Of a stretch of DNA of 64,000 nt, positions 25,979-33,188 are shown piece after piece. This stretch comes from Massilia rubra (GTDB lineage Bacteria > Pseudomonadota > Gammaproteobacteria > Burkholderiales > Burkholderiaceae_D): the NCBI RefSeq assembly GCF_011682065.1, contig NZ_VUYU01000030.1, positions 1 through 64,000 of the forward strand. Direction: 5' to 3'. A program made the translations under genes and the position numbers. Numbering within the stretch: position 1 is the first letter of the stretch; every line of letters begins with the position of its first letter. The notes under the pieces were generated by a model. It was given only the letters and a program-made list of their open reading frames with translations, was not told the origin of the DNA and ran no database searches.

Positions 25979-26740
25979 ATGTTTTCCCATCCATGCACGA
26001 TCGCCGCCGCCCTGTTTACCGCCGGCATGTTGGCGTACGCACCGGCCCATGCGGGTCACGGCAAGGCTTCTGCCAGCCTGAGCAATATCCAGTTCGAACT
26101 GATCGACCTCGACCTGACCGACAATATCACGCCGAGCATCACGTTTTCGCGCAAGAGCGCCAGCGAATCGGTCCTCATCCGCAGCGGCAGCGACAACGCC
26201 CAGGGCAGCTCGTCGGGTTTCAAGAGCATCAGCCGGAGCGTTCCGGATGCCACGGTCAGCGCCGGCGCCACCCCCACCAGCCTGCAGGTCGGCGCGCAGG
26301 CGGACGTGGTCGAAGCGAACCTGAACGCGACCGCCACCGCCTCGCAGACGATGAGCTTCGTCCTGTCGCCATCGACCCGGCTGTCGTTCTCGGCACAAGC
26401 CGATACGGTGCTGGAGAACGAAGGCATCATGCTGGCATGGTCGAGCGCGACCCTGGGCGCCAGTATGGATATGCTGATCAATGGGGTATTCGGCAACGAG
26501 ACCGTCAGCATGACTCTGCGCAACACCAAAGGCGAGCGCAGCCGATTCCTGTTCGGCTCGGTGGACACGGGGGCGTCGATCGGCCGCGGCAGCCTGACCG
26601 CCAGCACCACTGCGCGTTTCATTAACGCCTTGAGCATGGCGCCGCTGGCGTCGCCGGTACCTGAACCGGCAAGCTACGCCATGCTGGCGGCCGGCCTGCT
26701 GGTGATCGGCGCGGCGCGCGGGAAAGCGCGCAAGGCTTGA
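25979..26740 (+). CDS. PEP-CTERM exported protein A2
   Basis: A 253-residue exported protein with signal peptide (TAGMLAYAPAHA), the shared A-S-L-S-N-I-x-F-E-L-I-D-L-D-L-T-D segment, and a PEP-CTERM tail (VPEPASYAMLAAGLLVIGAARGKARKA). It is closest to B2 at 31628. The ATG at 25979 gives the signal peptide; an earlier in-frame start would add 25 unlikely residues. The function of the body is unknown. Confidence 0.87.
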   Translation: MFSHPCTIAAALFTAGMLAYAPAHAGHGKASASLSNIQFELIDLDLTDNITPSITFSRKSASESVLIRSGSDNAQGSSSGFKSISRSVPDATVSAGATPTSLQVGAQADVVEANLNATATASQTMSFVLSPSTRLSFSAQADTVLENEGIMLAWSSATLGASMDMLINGVFGNETVSMTLRNTKGERSRFLFGSVDTGASIGRGSLTASTTARFINALSMAPLASPVPEPASYAMLAAGLLVIGAARGKARKA

Positions 26741-26830
26741 ACGGAGGGGGGGCGCGCCCCCCTTGCCAGCGAAGAGCTGAAATTTGCCGGGGATGCGCGC
26801 CGTGGCCGGTACGCCTGGCTGCGGCAAGCT

Positions 26831-26948
26831 GTCTCGTTTTGCTGTCTCATCTTGTCTCATCTTGTCTCGTTTTTTCGGCGAGCAAGGAGCGAGGGGACAT
26901 GAGACAAAAGCAGACAGAATGCGACGAAACGAGACGCCCGAACGAGAC
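26831..26948. repeat. Cluster of seven GTCTCRT motifs in two orientations
   Basis: GTCTC(A/G)T occurs at 26831, 26844, 26854 and 26864 on the plus strand (the last three exactly 10 bp apart) and on the minus strand at 26899-26905, 26929-26935 and 26942-26948. Most copies are followed by a T-rich tract. The cluster fills the 236-nt gap between the convergent PEP-CTERM A2 and lipase genes and could fold as a long imperfect hairpin. It may be a terminator region, a protein-binding array or a replication-slippage product. Confidence 0.55.
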
Positions 26949-26976
26949 AGTTTGCCGCACGCGGGCGGGCATCATG

Positions 26977-28521
26977 CTAGAAGCGGCTGAAGAAATCGCG
27001 CGCCGCCACTTCGCACGCCACGTTGGCCATGAAACCATGGTAATTGTCGGCCGTGCCCGGATCGCCGCCGCTGTCGATGACCGCCTGTTTGATGGCGGCA
27101 AAGATATTTTTCGGGCGTGCATACGGATCGTTCGCGCCAGCCGGCGAATCGACGTCGAGCAGCTGCGCCGTGCCGCCGTGGGCCTTGAAATAGGCGTGCG
27201 TCAGGCGCGCATGGTCGAAGCCGACTTCCGGATCGCCATTGCCGCCACACAGCAACATCGGCGCCGTCGGCGTCCAGGTGCGCAAGTCGTTCTTGAGCCA
27301 GGCGGCGCGCATCGGATTGGCCGGCGTACAGGCCAGCGGCGCCAACGCCGACGTCACCGGGCAGGGATGGGCGGCGATATCGGCCAGCACGCGGCCCAGG
27401 TAGCCGGCGGTCATCAGGCTTTGCGCCGGGGTGCCGAATTGCGCCCGGCGCGCGTCATCGAGGCCGGCGTAATTGGCCATCTCCGTACTCAGGAAATACG
27501 GCGGAAATTTGCCATCGGCCACCAGCGTCGTCCACATCCTGCTCGATGGCAACAGGGTTTCCATCGCCCCGGCGTAGGTCGGGGAATACACCTCGGCCGG
27601 CGCCGCATACAGATTGCCGTAGGCTTTTTGCCAGGCCGTTATCTGCATCACCAGCTGGAGCTGGGTCGAGAAAGAAAACGCGCCGGGCTGGTCGAGCAGG
27701 CCGGGCGTCGCCAGCGCCTCGTAGTCCAGGCTCTCGGCATAGCTGCCGCTTTGCGGCGCCGACGCGGTCACCTTGATGGCGGCCGCCTGCATGGCGCGGT
27801 GGGTTGCCATGGCAACGTAGCCCCCTTCGGAATAGCCAGTGATAAACAGCTTGCCATTCTCCGCTACCGGACGGGACAGCCCTGCCAGCGCCGTGCGCGC
27901 GGCTGCCAGCGCGTCGATCATGTCTTTCGACTGCTGCTCGGCAATATGGTGCGGATGGTAGTTCAAGGCCGAGCTGTCGTAGCCGGCATAGTTGGGGGCG
28001 ACCACGATGTAGCCCTGGGCCGCATACAGCGCCGCCGGCGTGCTGGCCCGGCCCGCGCCCTCGTTGTCCGGGTCCGCGATGGCGGCCATGTTCAGCTTGC
28101 GCTGGAAGGAACTGCCATGCCCGTACAGCACCAGCGGACGGGCGCCAGCGCAGGCCGGATCGGCACCGCTCGGCACCATCAGCGCGGCCGATGCCGTGGT
28201 CGCCTCGCCCGCCGCCCCCACCGTGTTGTACGCAATCTGCAAAAAATCGATGCCGCATTTGGGTGCGCCGGCCACCACCAGCAATTGCGAGCCGAATTTG
28301 TTGAGCTGCGCGCCGACGCCGGCCACGTCCAGCGACAGCAGGCGCGTCGGCGAATTGCGCAGCAGCGCGCCGCGCCCGCCCGCGTTGTCGTCCCTGGCGG
28401 GCTGGGCAGGCTGTGCTGGCGGGGAAGAAGTACCACCGCAGCCTGCCAGCAGGATGGCCAGCGCGGCGCCGGGGAGCAGGCGGGGTAGCGAAAAACGGGT
28501 CAAGGGGGTTGCGTGTGGCAT
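26977..28521 (-). CDS. Lipoprotein alpha/beta hydrolase (secretory-lipase type)
   Basis: A 514-residue protein with a lipoprotein signal (LAILLAGC, then a Pro/Ser/Ala linker), so it is lipid-anchored. The hydrolase part has the nucleophile elbow G-Y-S-E-G-G (Ser about residue 230), an oxyanion-type VLYGHGS strand, and a C-terminal D-N-Y-H-G segment supplying the probable catalytic His. It resembles the secretory lipase family of fungi and bacteria. Substrate unknown; probably an ester lipid. GGAGG lies 4 nt before the chosen ATG. The long plus-strand frame opposite it is a shadow. Confidence 0.82.
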   Translation of the reverse strand: MPHATPLTRFSLPRLLPGAALAILLAGCGGTSSPPAQPAQPARDDNAGGRGALLRNSPTRLLSLDVAGVGAQLNKFGSQLLVVAGAPKCGIDFLQIAYNTVGAAGEATTASAALMVPSGADPACAGARPLVLYGHGSSFQRKLNMAAIADPDNEGAGRASTPAALYAAQGYIVVAPNYAGYDSSALNYHPHHIAEQQSKDMIDALAAARTALAGLSRPVAENGKLFITGYSEGGYVAMATHRAMQAAAIKVTASAPQSGSYAESLDYEALATPGLLDQPGAFSFSTQLQLVMQITAWQKAYGNLYAAPAEVYSPTYAGAMETLLPSSRMWTTLVADGKFPPYFLSTEMANYAGLDDARRAQFGTPAQSLMTAGYLGRVLADIAAHPCPVTSALAPLACTPANPMRAAWLKNDLRTWTPTAPMLLCGGNGDPEVGFDHARLTHAYFKAHGGTAQLLDVDSPAGANDPYARPKNIFAAIKQAVIDSGGDPGTADNYHGFMANVACEVAARDFFSRF

Positions 28522-28672
28522 CGTGCCTCCGGTAAGTGAGCAAACATGGCCGATCAAGGTCGCATGACCGCCTGGCGACGCAGGCGGCAACGGCATTATG
28601 CAAACGCCAACCTTCGGCTTTGCCAAAGACCGGCGCGCGGAGGCCTTTGGCTGGCGTTAAGGTTGAGCTCGG

Positions 28673-28678
28673 TATAAT
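28673..28678 (+). promoter_or_regulatory. -10 box giving a probably leaderless regulator mRNA
   Basis: A perfect TATAAT ends 6 nt before the ATG of the response regulator (28685). A start point at the usual distance falls on or next to the A of the ATG, and no ribosome site can exist. The codons after the ATG are the normal N-terminus of the family, so a later start is unlikely. No convincing -35 is seen. Confidence 0.5.
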
Positions 28679-28684
28679 CGGCCC

Positions 28685-29341
28685 ATGCATCTACTCCTCA
28701 TTGAAGACGATCTGGACTTTGGGCGCGCCCTGCAAGGCGCCCTCAAAGCCGAAGGCATCAGCAGCGAATGGCTACGCCGCGCCGGCGACGCGCCGCGCTG
28801 TTTTCACGACACGGCGTTCGACTGCGTGCTGCTCGACCTGACCTTGCCCGATGGCTGCGGTTTCGACTTGCTGGCGCGCTGGCGCCGGGCCGCCAACGCG
28901 GTGCCGGTGATTGTGATGACGGCGCGCTCCGGGCTGGAGGACCGGCTCGCCGGCCTGGACGGCGGCGCCGACGATGTCATCGTCAAGCCCTTCGCCACCG
29001 AAGAGCTGATCTCGCGCCTGCGCGCGGTCTTGCGGCGCTACGCGCGCCAGGCCAGCGAGCAATGGACCATCGGCGCGCTGACGATCGAGCCGCGCCGTCA
29101 TCTGGCGCAGCTCGACGGGCAAGCGCTCAAGCTGTCGCCGCGCGAATTCCAGCTGTTGCTGGAACTGGCGCGCGAACCGGGCGCGGTGGTGGCCAAGGGC
29201 GCGCTGTCGCAGCGGCTCGAGCCGCTCGGCGAAGCGGTCGATTTCGCCGCGATTGAAGTGCATATTTCTAACTTGCGCCGCAAGATCGGCGCCGAGCGCA
29301 TCCACACCGCGCGCGGTATCGGCTACGTGCTGGTGCCATGA
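28685..29341 (+). CDS. OmpR-family response regulator
   Basis: A 218-residue regulator: receiver domain with acidic pocket (IEDD), phospho-acceptor D51 in VLLDLTLPDG, T in VIVMTARSG and K in VIVKPFATEE; then an OmpR winged helix (LSPREFQLLLELA, VEVHISNLRRKIG form V-H-I-S-N-L-R-R-K, TARGIGYVL). It is closest to the QseB/TctD-like group. Its stop overlaps the sensor kinase start by 4 nt (ATGA). The regulated genes are unknown; the neighbouring lipase and PEP-CTERM genes are candidates. Confidence 0.93.
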   Translation: MHLLLIEDDLDFGRALQGALKAEGISSEWLRRAGDAPRCFHDTAFDCVLLDLTLPDGCGFDLLARWRRAANAVPVIVMTARSGLEDRLAGLDGGADDVIVKPFATEELISRLRAVLRRYARQASEQWTIGALTIEPRRHLAQLDGQALKLSPREFQLLLELAREPGAVVAKGALSQRLEPLGEAVDFAAIEVHISNLRRKIGAERIHTARGIGYVLVP

Positions 29342-30672
29342 GCGCCTGGCCGCGTCCGACCCTGGCGCGGCGCGTGATGCTCGCGCTCGGCATGGCCTTC
29401 CTGCTGGTGTGGTGCATGCTGCTGGCCTATGAATACATCCAGTTCAAGCAAGAAACCGAGCAACATTCGGGCCTGCACAAGATCGGAAACGCGCTCTACG
29501 CGGCCCTCACCAGGCTCGAGCGCCCGGAGCAGGTGACAACGGCGCTCGCCACCACCGCGACCTGGCTCAACCTGGTGCGCCAGGATGCGAAGCAATTGCC
29601 GGGCGAATTGGTGTTCGAGCTACGCGACCAGCGTGGCCGCCTGATCTATTCCTCGCTCGCCCAGGCCAGCCCGGCGCCGCCAGCCGGCGCGGACGGCGCC
29701 TTCTGGATTTATCAGCGTGCCGCGCCCGCCTGGTCGCTGCGCATCGCCGAACCCAAACCGGCGCGCACGGCCACCCTGGGCGGCCTGGGACGCGGCCTCA
29801 TTCCCTACCTGCTCATTTCCCTGCCCTGCGTCTTGTTGCCCTTGTGGCTGGCCGTGCATCAGGGCTTGCGTCCCTTGCGGCTGCTGGCCGAGCGCGTCGC
29901 CGCCCGCCGGCGCGACGACCTCTCGCCGATCGGCATGGATCCCAAATACAGCGAGTTGCGCCCGCTGGTGGCGGCCTTCGACGAACTGCTGGCCAGCCTG
30001 CGCGGCAAGGCCCAGCGCGAACGCGCCTTCATCGAGGATGCGGCGCACGAACTGCGCACGCCGATGGCGGTGATCTCGACCCAGGCGCACGTCATTGCGC
30101 GCGCGGCCGACCCGGCCGCACGCCAGCTGGCACAGGAGCATCTGAACCTGGCCATTGCACGCGCCTCGCACCTGACCGGCCAACTGCTGGAACTGGCCAC
30201 GCTCGACGAGATGGCCCCCGCGACCATCGAGACAGTCGACGTGGCCGGCTGCGTGCGCCAGTTGCTGGCGCAGCAAATGGGGCGGGCGCTGGCGCGCCGC
30301 ATGGACCTCTCGCTCGATGCGCCCGACCAGCTGGACTGGCCGGTGGAAGTGGCCGCTTTTCACTCGATCGTCAGCAACCTGCTCGATAACAGCCTGCGCT
30401 ATGTCCCGCCCGGCGGCTGCGTGCAGGTCGGCCTGCGGCGCGACGGCGCCGACCTGCTGCTGTCGATCGCCGACGACGGACCCGGCATTGCGCCAGACCA
30501 GCGCCAGCACATTTTCGAGCGCTTTTACCGCGGGCGCGGACACGACGCCCCAGGCTCCGGCCTGGGCCTGGCGATCGTCAGGCAAGCTTGCGCCCGCATG
30601 CGGGGCGAGGTCCGGATCGTCGCCGGCTTGGCCGGCCGGGGCTGCGGCTTCGACGTGCGCTTTTTGGGTTAG
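29338..30672 (+). CDS. Sensor histidine kinase partner of the OmpR-type regulator
   Basis: A 444-residue membrane kinase: first membrane helix at residues 13-30, a periplasmic region of about 125 residues (LVFELRDQRGRLIYSS), second helix near 158-180, a short linker, the HisKA domain with phospho-acceptor His near 237 (EDAAHELRTPMAVI), and HATPase (LLDNSLRYVPPGG, DDGPGIAPD, GSGLGLAI). The sensor region resembles the TctE/QseC type. The signal is unknown. Confidence 0.93.
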   Translation: MSAWPRPTLARRVMLALGMAFLLVWCMLLAYEYIQFKQETEQHSGLHKIGNALYAALTRLERPEQVTTALATTATWLNLVRQDAKQLPGELVFELRDQRGRLIYSSLAQASPAPPAGADGAFWIYQRAAPAWSLRIAEPKPARTATLGGLGRGLIPYLLISLPCVLLPLWLAVHQGLRPLRLLAERVAARRRDDLSPIGMDPKYSELRPLVAAFDELLASLRGKAQRERAFIEDAAHELRTPMAVISTQAHVIARAADPAARQLAQEHLNLAIARASHLTGQLLELATLDEMAPATIETVDVAGCVRQLLAQQMGRALARRMDLSLDAPDQLDWPVEVAAFHSIVSNLLDNSLRYVPPGGCVQVGLRRDGADLLLSIADDGPGIAPDQRQHIFERFYRGRGHDAPGSGLGLAIVRQACARMRGEVRIVAGLAGRGCGFDVRFLG

Positions 30673-30731
30673 GAGCCTGCGCGGCATGGCACGCATGCAG
30701 TGTTACATAAAAAGCATTCTGAACAGACAAT

Positions 30732-30751
30732 ATGCCATGTATTCTGGTTAA
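30732..30751 (+). promoter_or_regulatory. Shared upstream element of PEP-CTERM pair B
   Basis: ATGCCATGTATTCTGGTTAA matches the element at 25087-25106 at 17 of 20 positions and lies at almost the same distance from the gene start. It supports duplication of the PEP-CTERM pair together with its control region. Confidence 0.5.
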
Positions 30752-30791
30752 CATCCTGCCGATCCACGGCAGCCAACCCCCAAAGGCAAGC

Positions 30792-31556
30792 ATGCACCCG
30801 CATTTCAACAAACGCACCCTGTGCGCACTGGCCGCGCTGGCCGCCGCCTGGGCGCCCGCCCAGGCCAACACCAGCACCGCGAGCGCCAGCATCGAGCAAT
30901 TCCAGTACCGGCTCGTCGATCTCGACCTGAACGATGGCATCGCTCCCTCGATCACCTTCGGCGTGGACACCCGTTGGCTGTCCACCACCGGCGACGGGCA
31001 AACCCAGCAAATCAGCGCATCGGGAACGACCTCGATCGTGACGCAGTTCGGCTCGGCCGGCGGCACGCTGTCCGATACCGCCCTGCTCTCGCACGTCAGC
31101 CTCGACCATTCCGTGCCTGTGGATAAGCTTCGTCACGAATACAGCAACTATGGCAAGCGCGTCGGCGAGTTCATCCTGAGCCCGAATACCGAGTTGATCT
31201 TCACCGCCGTCGGCAAGATCGCGCAGCAACGTGATGGCGGCTTGGAGGGAAGTGACAGTCGTATCGCAATGCGGGCGTATCTTTTGGACGCGAATGGCAA
31301 GGAGTATAGACAATTCGACAAGTCCTACGAGGTCAATAACAGAAATGCCTCGGCCACCATCAATCTGTACGGCTCGCTGAGATCGGATGCCACGCAACGC
31401 AACGGCCAATTCTCGTTCGACGCCCACACCACCCTGATGGGAGTGACCCCGCCGGTTCCGGAACCGTCCACCTACGCCATGCTGCTGGCCGGCGCCGCCG
31501 TGGTGGGCGCCGTGGCGCGCCGCCGCCGCAAGGCCGCCGCGGCCCCGGCCGCATGA
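30792..31556 (+). CDS. PEP-CTERM exported protein B1
   Basis: A 254-residue paralogue of A1 with the same starting residues (M-H-P-H), a signal peptide ending A-P-A-Q-A, the A-S-I-E-Q-F-Q-x-x-L-V-D-L-D-L segment, a beta-rich body and a VPEPSTYAMLLAG tail followed by RRRRK. Compared with A1 the body has diverged but keeps landmarks such as L-S-P-x-T-x-x-I-x-T-A. The ATG at 30792 is chosen for the signal peptide. It follows the kinase gene by 119 nt with its own control element. Confidence 0.87.
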   Translation: MHPHFNKRTLCALAALAAAWAPAQANTSTASASIEQFQYRLVDLDLNDGIAPSITFGVDTRWLSTTGDGQTQQISASGTTSIVTQFGSAGGTLSDTALLSHVSLDHSVPVDKLRHEYSNYGKRVGEFILSPNTELIFTAVGKIAQQRDGGLEGSDSRIAMRAYLLDANGKEYRQFDKSYEVNNRNASATINLYGSLRSDATQRNGQFSFDAHTTLMGVTPPVPEPSTYAMLLAGAAVVGAVARRRRKAAAAPAA

Positions 31557-31627
31557 ACCGGCACCGCCCCAACCATTCCGACCCGGCCGCCACGGCCGGG
31601 ATGCGCCATCCTCATCGAAAGAATCCC

Positions 31628-32398
31628 ATGCTTGCCCATCCACTCAAGATCGTTGCCGGCCTGCTTGCCGCCGGCCTGCTGGCCTGCGCACCGGCCCATG
31701 CCGCGAATGGCAACGCTTCCGCCAGCCTGAAAAACATCAAGTTCCAGCTGATCGACCTCGACCTGACCGACAACATCAGCCCAAGCATTGACTTCTTCAG
31801 CACCAGCGCCAGCGGCTACCTCAGCTTCTTCTCTTCCGACCCCGGCATCGACGAGACCGGTTATTCGAACCGCTTCGAGACCGTCAACAAGCCGTTCACT
31901 TACGGCGGCGCCAGCACGCACAACGGGCCGACCAGCATGCGTTCCGACATGCATATCGACACGCCCCTGCCCGTGTGGACCTCTTTCGTCTCCACCAACC
32001 AGAGGCTGCACTTTACCTTGTCGCCCTCGACCCGGCTGCTGTTCTCGGCCGAGGCCGAGGTCTTCGTGCAGGACAACGGGATCAAGGACACGGCCGCTAA
32101 CGCCACCCTGGGCGGCGGTTTCGAAACCACCATCGATGGGGTCAGGGGCTACGAATCGTTCTCCACCACGCTCTCGACCAACGCCGGGGCGCGCAGCGAA
32201 CTGCTGCAGGGCGTGCTCGATACGGGATCGGCGATCGGGACTGGCGTGCTCGCAGCCGGCACCTCCGCCTCCTTCTACACCGATCAGAACACCTCGCCGG
32301 TGCCTGAACCGGAGACGTATGGCATGCTGCTGGCCGGCCTGCTGGTGCTCGGCGGCGTCGCGCGCAGCAAGCGGCGCGACCAGGCACGCCAGGCCTGA
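31628..32398 (+). CDS. PEP-CTERM exported protein B2
   Basis: A 256-residue paralogue of A2: signal peptide (LLACAPAHA), A-S-L-K-N-I-K-F-Q-L-I-D-L-D-L-T-D-N segment, LSPSTRLLFSAEAEVFVQDNGI, and VPEPETYGMLLAGLLVLGG tail with a short basic end. The spacing from B1 (71 nt) is exactly that between A1 and A2, showing the pair was duplicated as a unit. Confidence 0.87.
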   Translation: MLAHPLKIVAGLLAAGLLACAPAHAANGNASASLKNIKFQLIDLDLTDNISPSIDFFSTSASGYLSFFSSDPGIDETGYSNRFETVNKPFTYGGASTHNGPTSMRSDMHIDTPLPVWTSFVSTNQRLHFTLSPSTRLLFSAEAEVFVQDNGIKDTAANATLGGGFETTIDGVRGYESFSTTLSTNAGARSELLQGVLDTGSAIGTGVLAAGTSASFYTDQNTSPVPEPETYGMLLAGLLVLGGVARSKRRDQARQA

Positions 32399-32429
32399 TC
32401 GCCAGGCCCGCCGCGCCCGCCGGGTATAG

Positions 32430-33149
32430 TTACTCCAGCACGCCGAGTATCGGTCCCAGCGGCGCGGCGCCGTCGGCGCGCCCGAGTGCGCTCGAAAACA
32501 GGCTCGAGATCGAGCCATCCAGGTAGAGTGCATTCTTGCAATGCAACGTGTCGCGGAAGTAGGTGGCCAATTCGTGGAAGGTGACCGGTACGTTGCTGAT
32601 CACAAAAATCGCCTTGCCATCGACCACGCCGACGCCGTTGCGCACGTAGCGCGACGGCGATTCCGGGTCGAAGCGGGGATGCAGTTGGCCATCGATCACC
32701 AGCATCGGACCAGACTGGGTCGCCAGGCGCACCTCCACGGCCTTGGCCGCGTACGATGGATAAGCCGACGACTCGACCACCGCCGGCCCGCCCTTGCCCA
32801 GCACGAACACCCCGTTCGGCTTCATGAAGAAATTGCCCTTGCCATCATCCAGGTTGAGCAGCGCCAGTTGCTTGCCATTTTCCACATGCAAGCCCACCGG
32901 GGCAAACCCCGGATGGTACATGCCGGCGTTGACGCCAAACACCAGGCGCTGCTTGCGCCCTTGCAGCCATTCTTGCAGGCGGGCGAAGCCCTGGAAGGGC
33001 TGGCCCGCCTCGTCGTACAGGAACAGGCGCAGGTCTTGGCGCGCCGGGTCGATTGTCACCACCGTGAAACGGGCGTCGGCCGCCTGGCACAGCTGGGCGC
33101 ACAGGCATGCGCAGATGCACACGAGCAGGGAGAACAGGCGTTTTTTCAT
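32430..33149 (-). CDS. Phosphodiester glycosidase (NAGPA/DUF2233) family exported protein
   Basis: A 239-residue protein with a signal peptide (CAQLCQA). Family marks: LVFGVNAGMYHPGFAPVGLHVENG, FFMKPNGVFVL and the C-terminal A-L-Y-L-D-G-S-I-S. NAGPA-type proteins cleave GlcNAc-1-phosphodiester bonds; in bacteria they act on exopolysaccharide or wall glycans, and the substrate here is unknown. It follows the RTX gene by 39 nt on the same strand, perhaps co-transcribed. Confidence 0.86.
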   Translation of the reverse strand: MKKRLFSLLVCICACLCAQLCQAADARFTVVTIDPARQDLRLFLYDEAGQPFQGFARLQEWLQGRKQRLVFGVNAGMYHPGFAPVGLHVENGKQLALLNLDDGKGNFFMKPNGVFVLGKGGPAVVESSAYPSYAAKAVEVRLATQSGPMLVIDGQLHPRFDPESPSRYVRNGVGVVDGKAIFVISNVPVTFHELATYFRDTLHCKNALYLDGSISSLFSSALGRADGAAPLGPILGVLE

Positions 33150-33188
33150 GACGCCAGTGTAACGCGTCTCCCGGCCGCACGCGCTTGC

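Noticed and set aside
26831-26948. Possible CRISPR array from the repeated GTCTC motifs
   Set aside because: Repeats are only 7 bp, spacing is irregular apart from three copies, orientation is mixed and there are no spacers or cas genes.
26737-28488. Open frame of 583 codons on the plus strand opposite the lipase gene
   Set aside because: Translation is Arg/Gly/His-rich without motifs, while the minus strand has a lipobox, ribosome site and lipase motifs.
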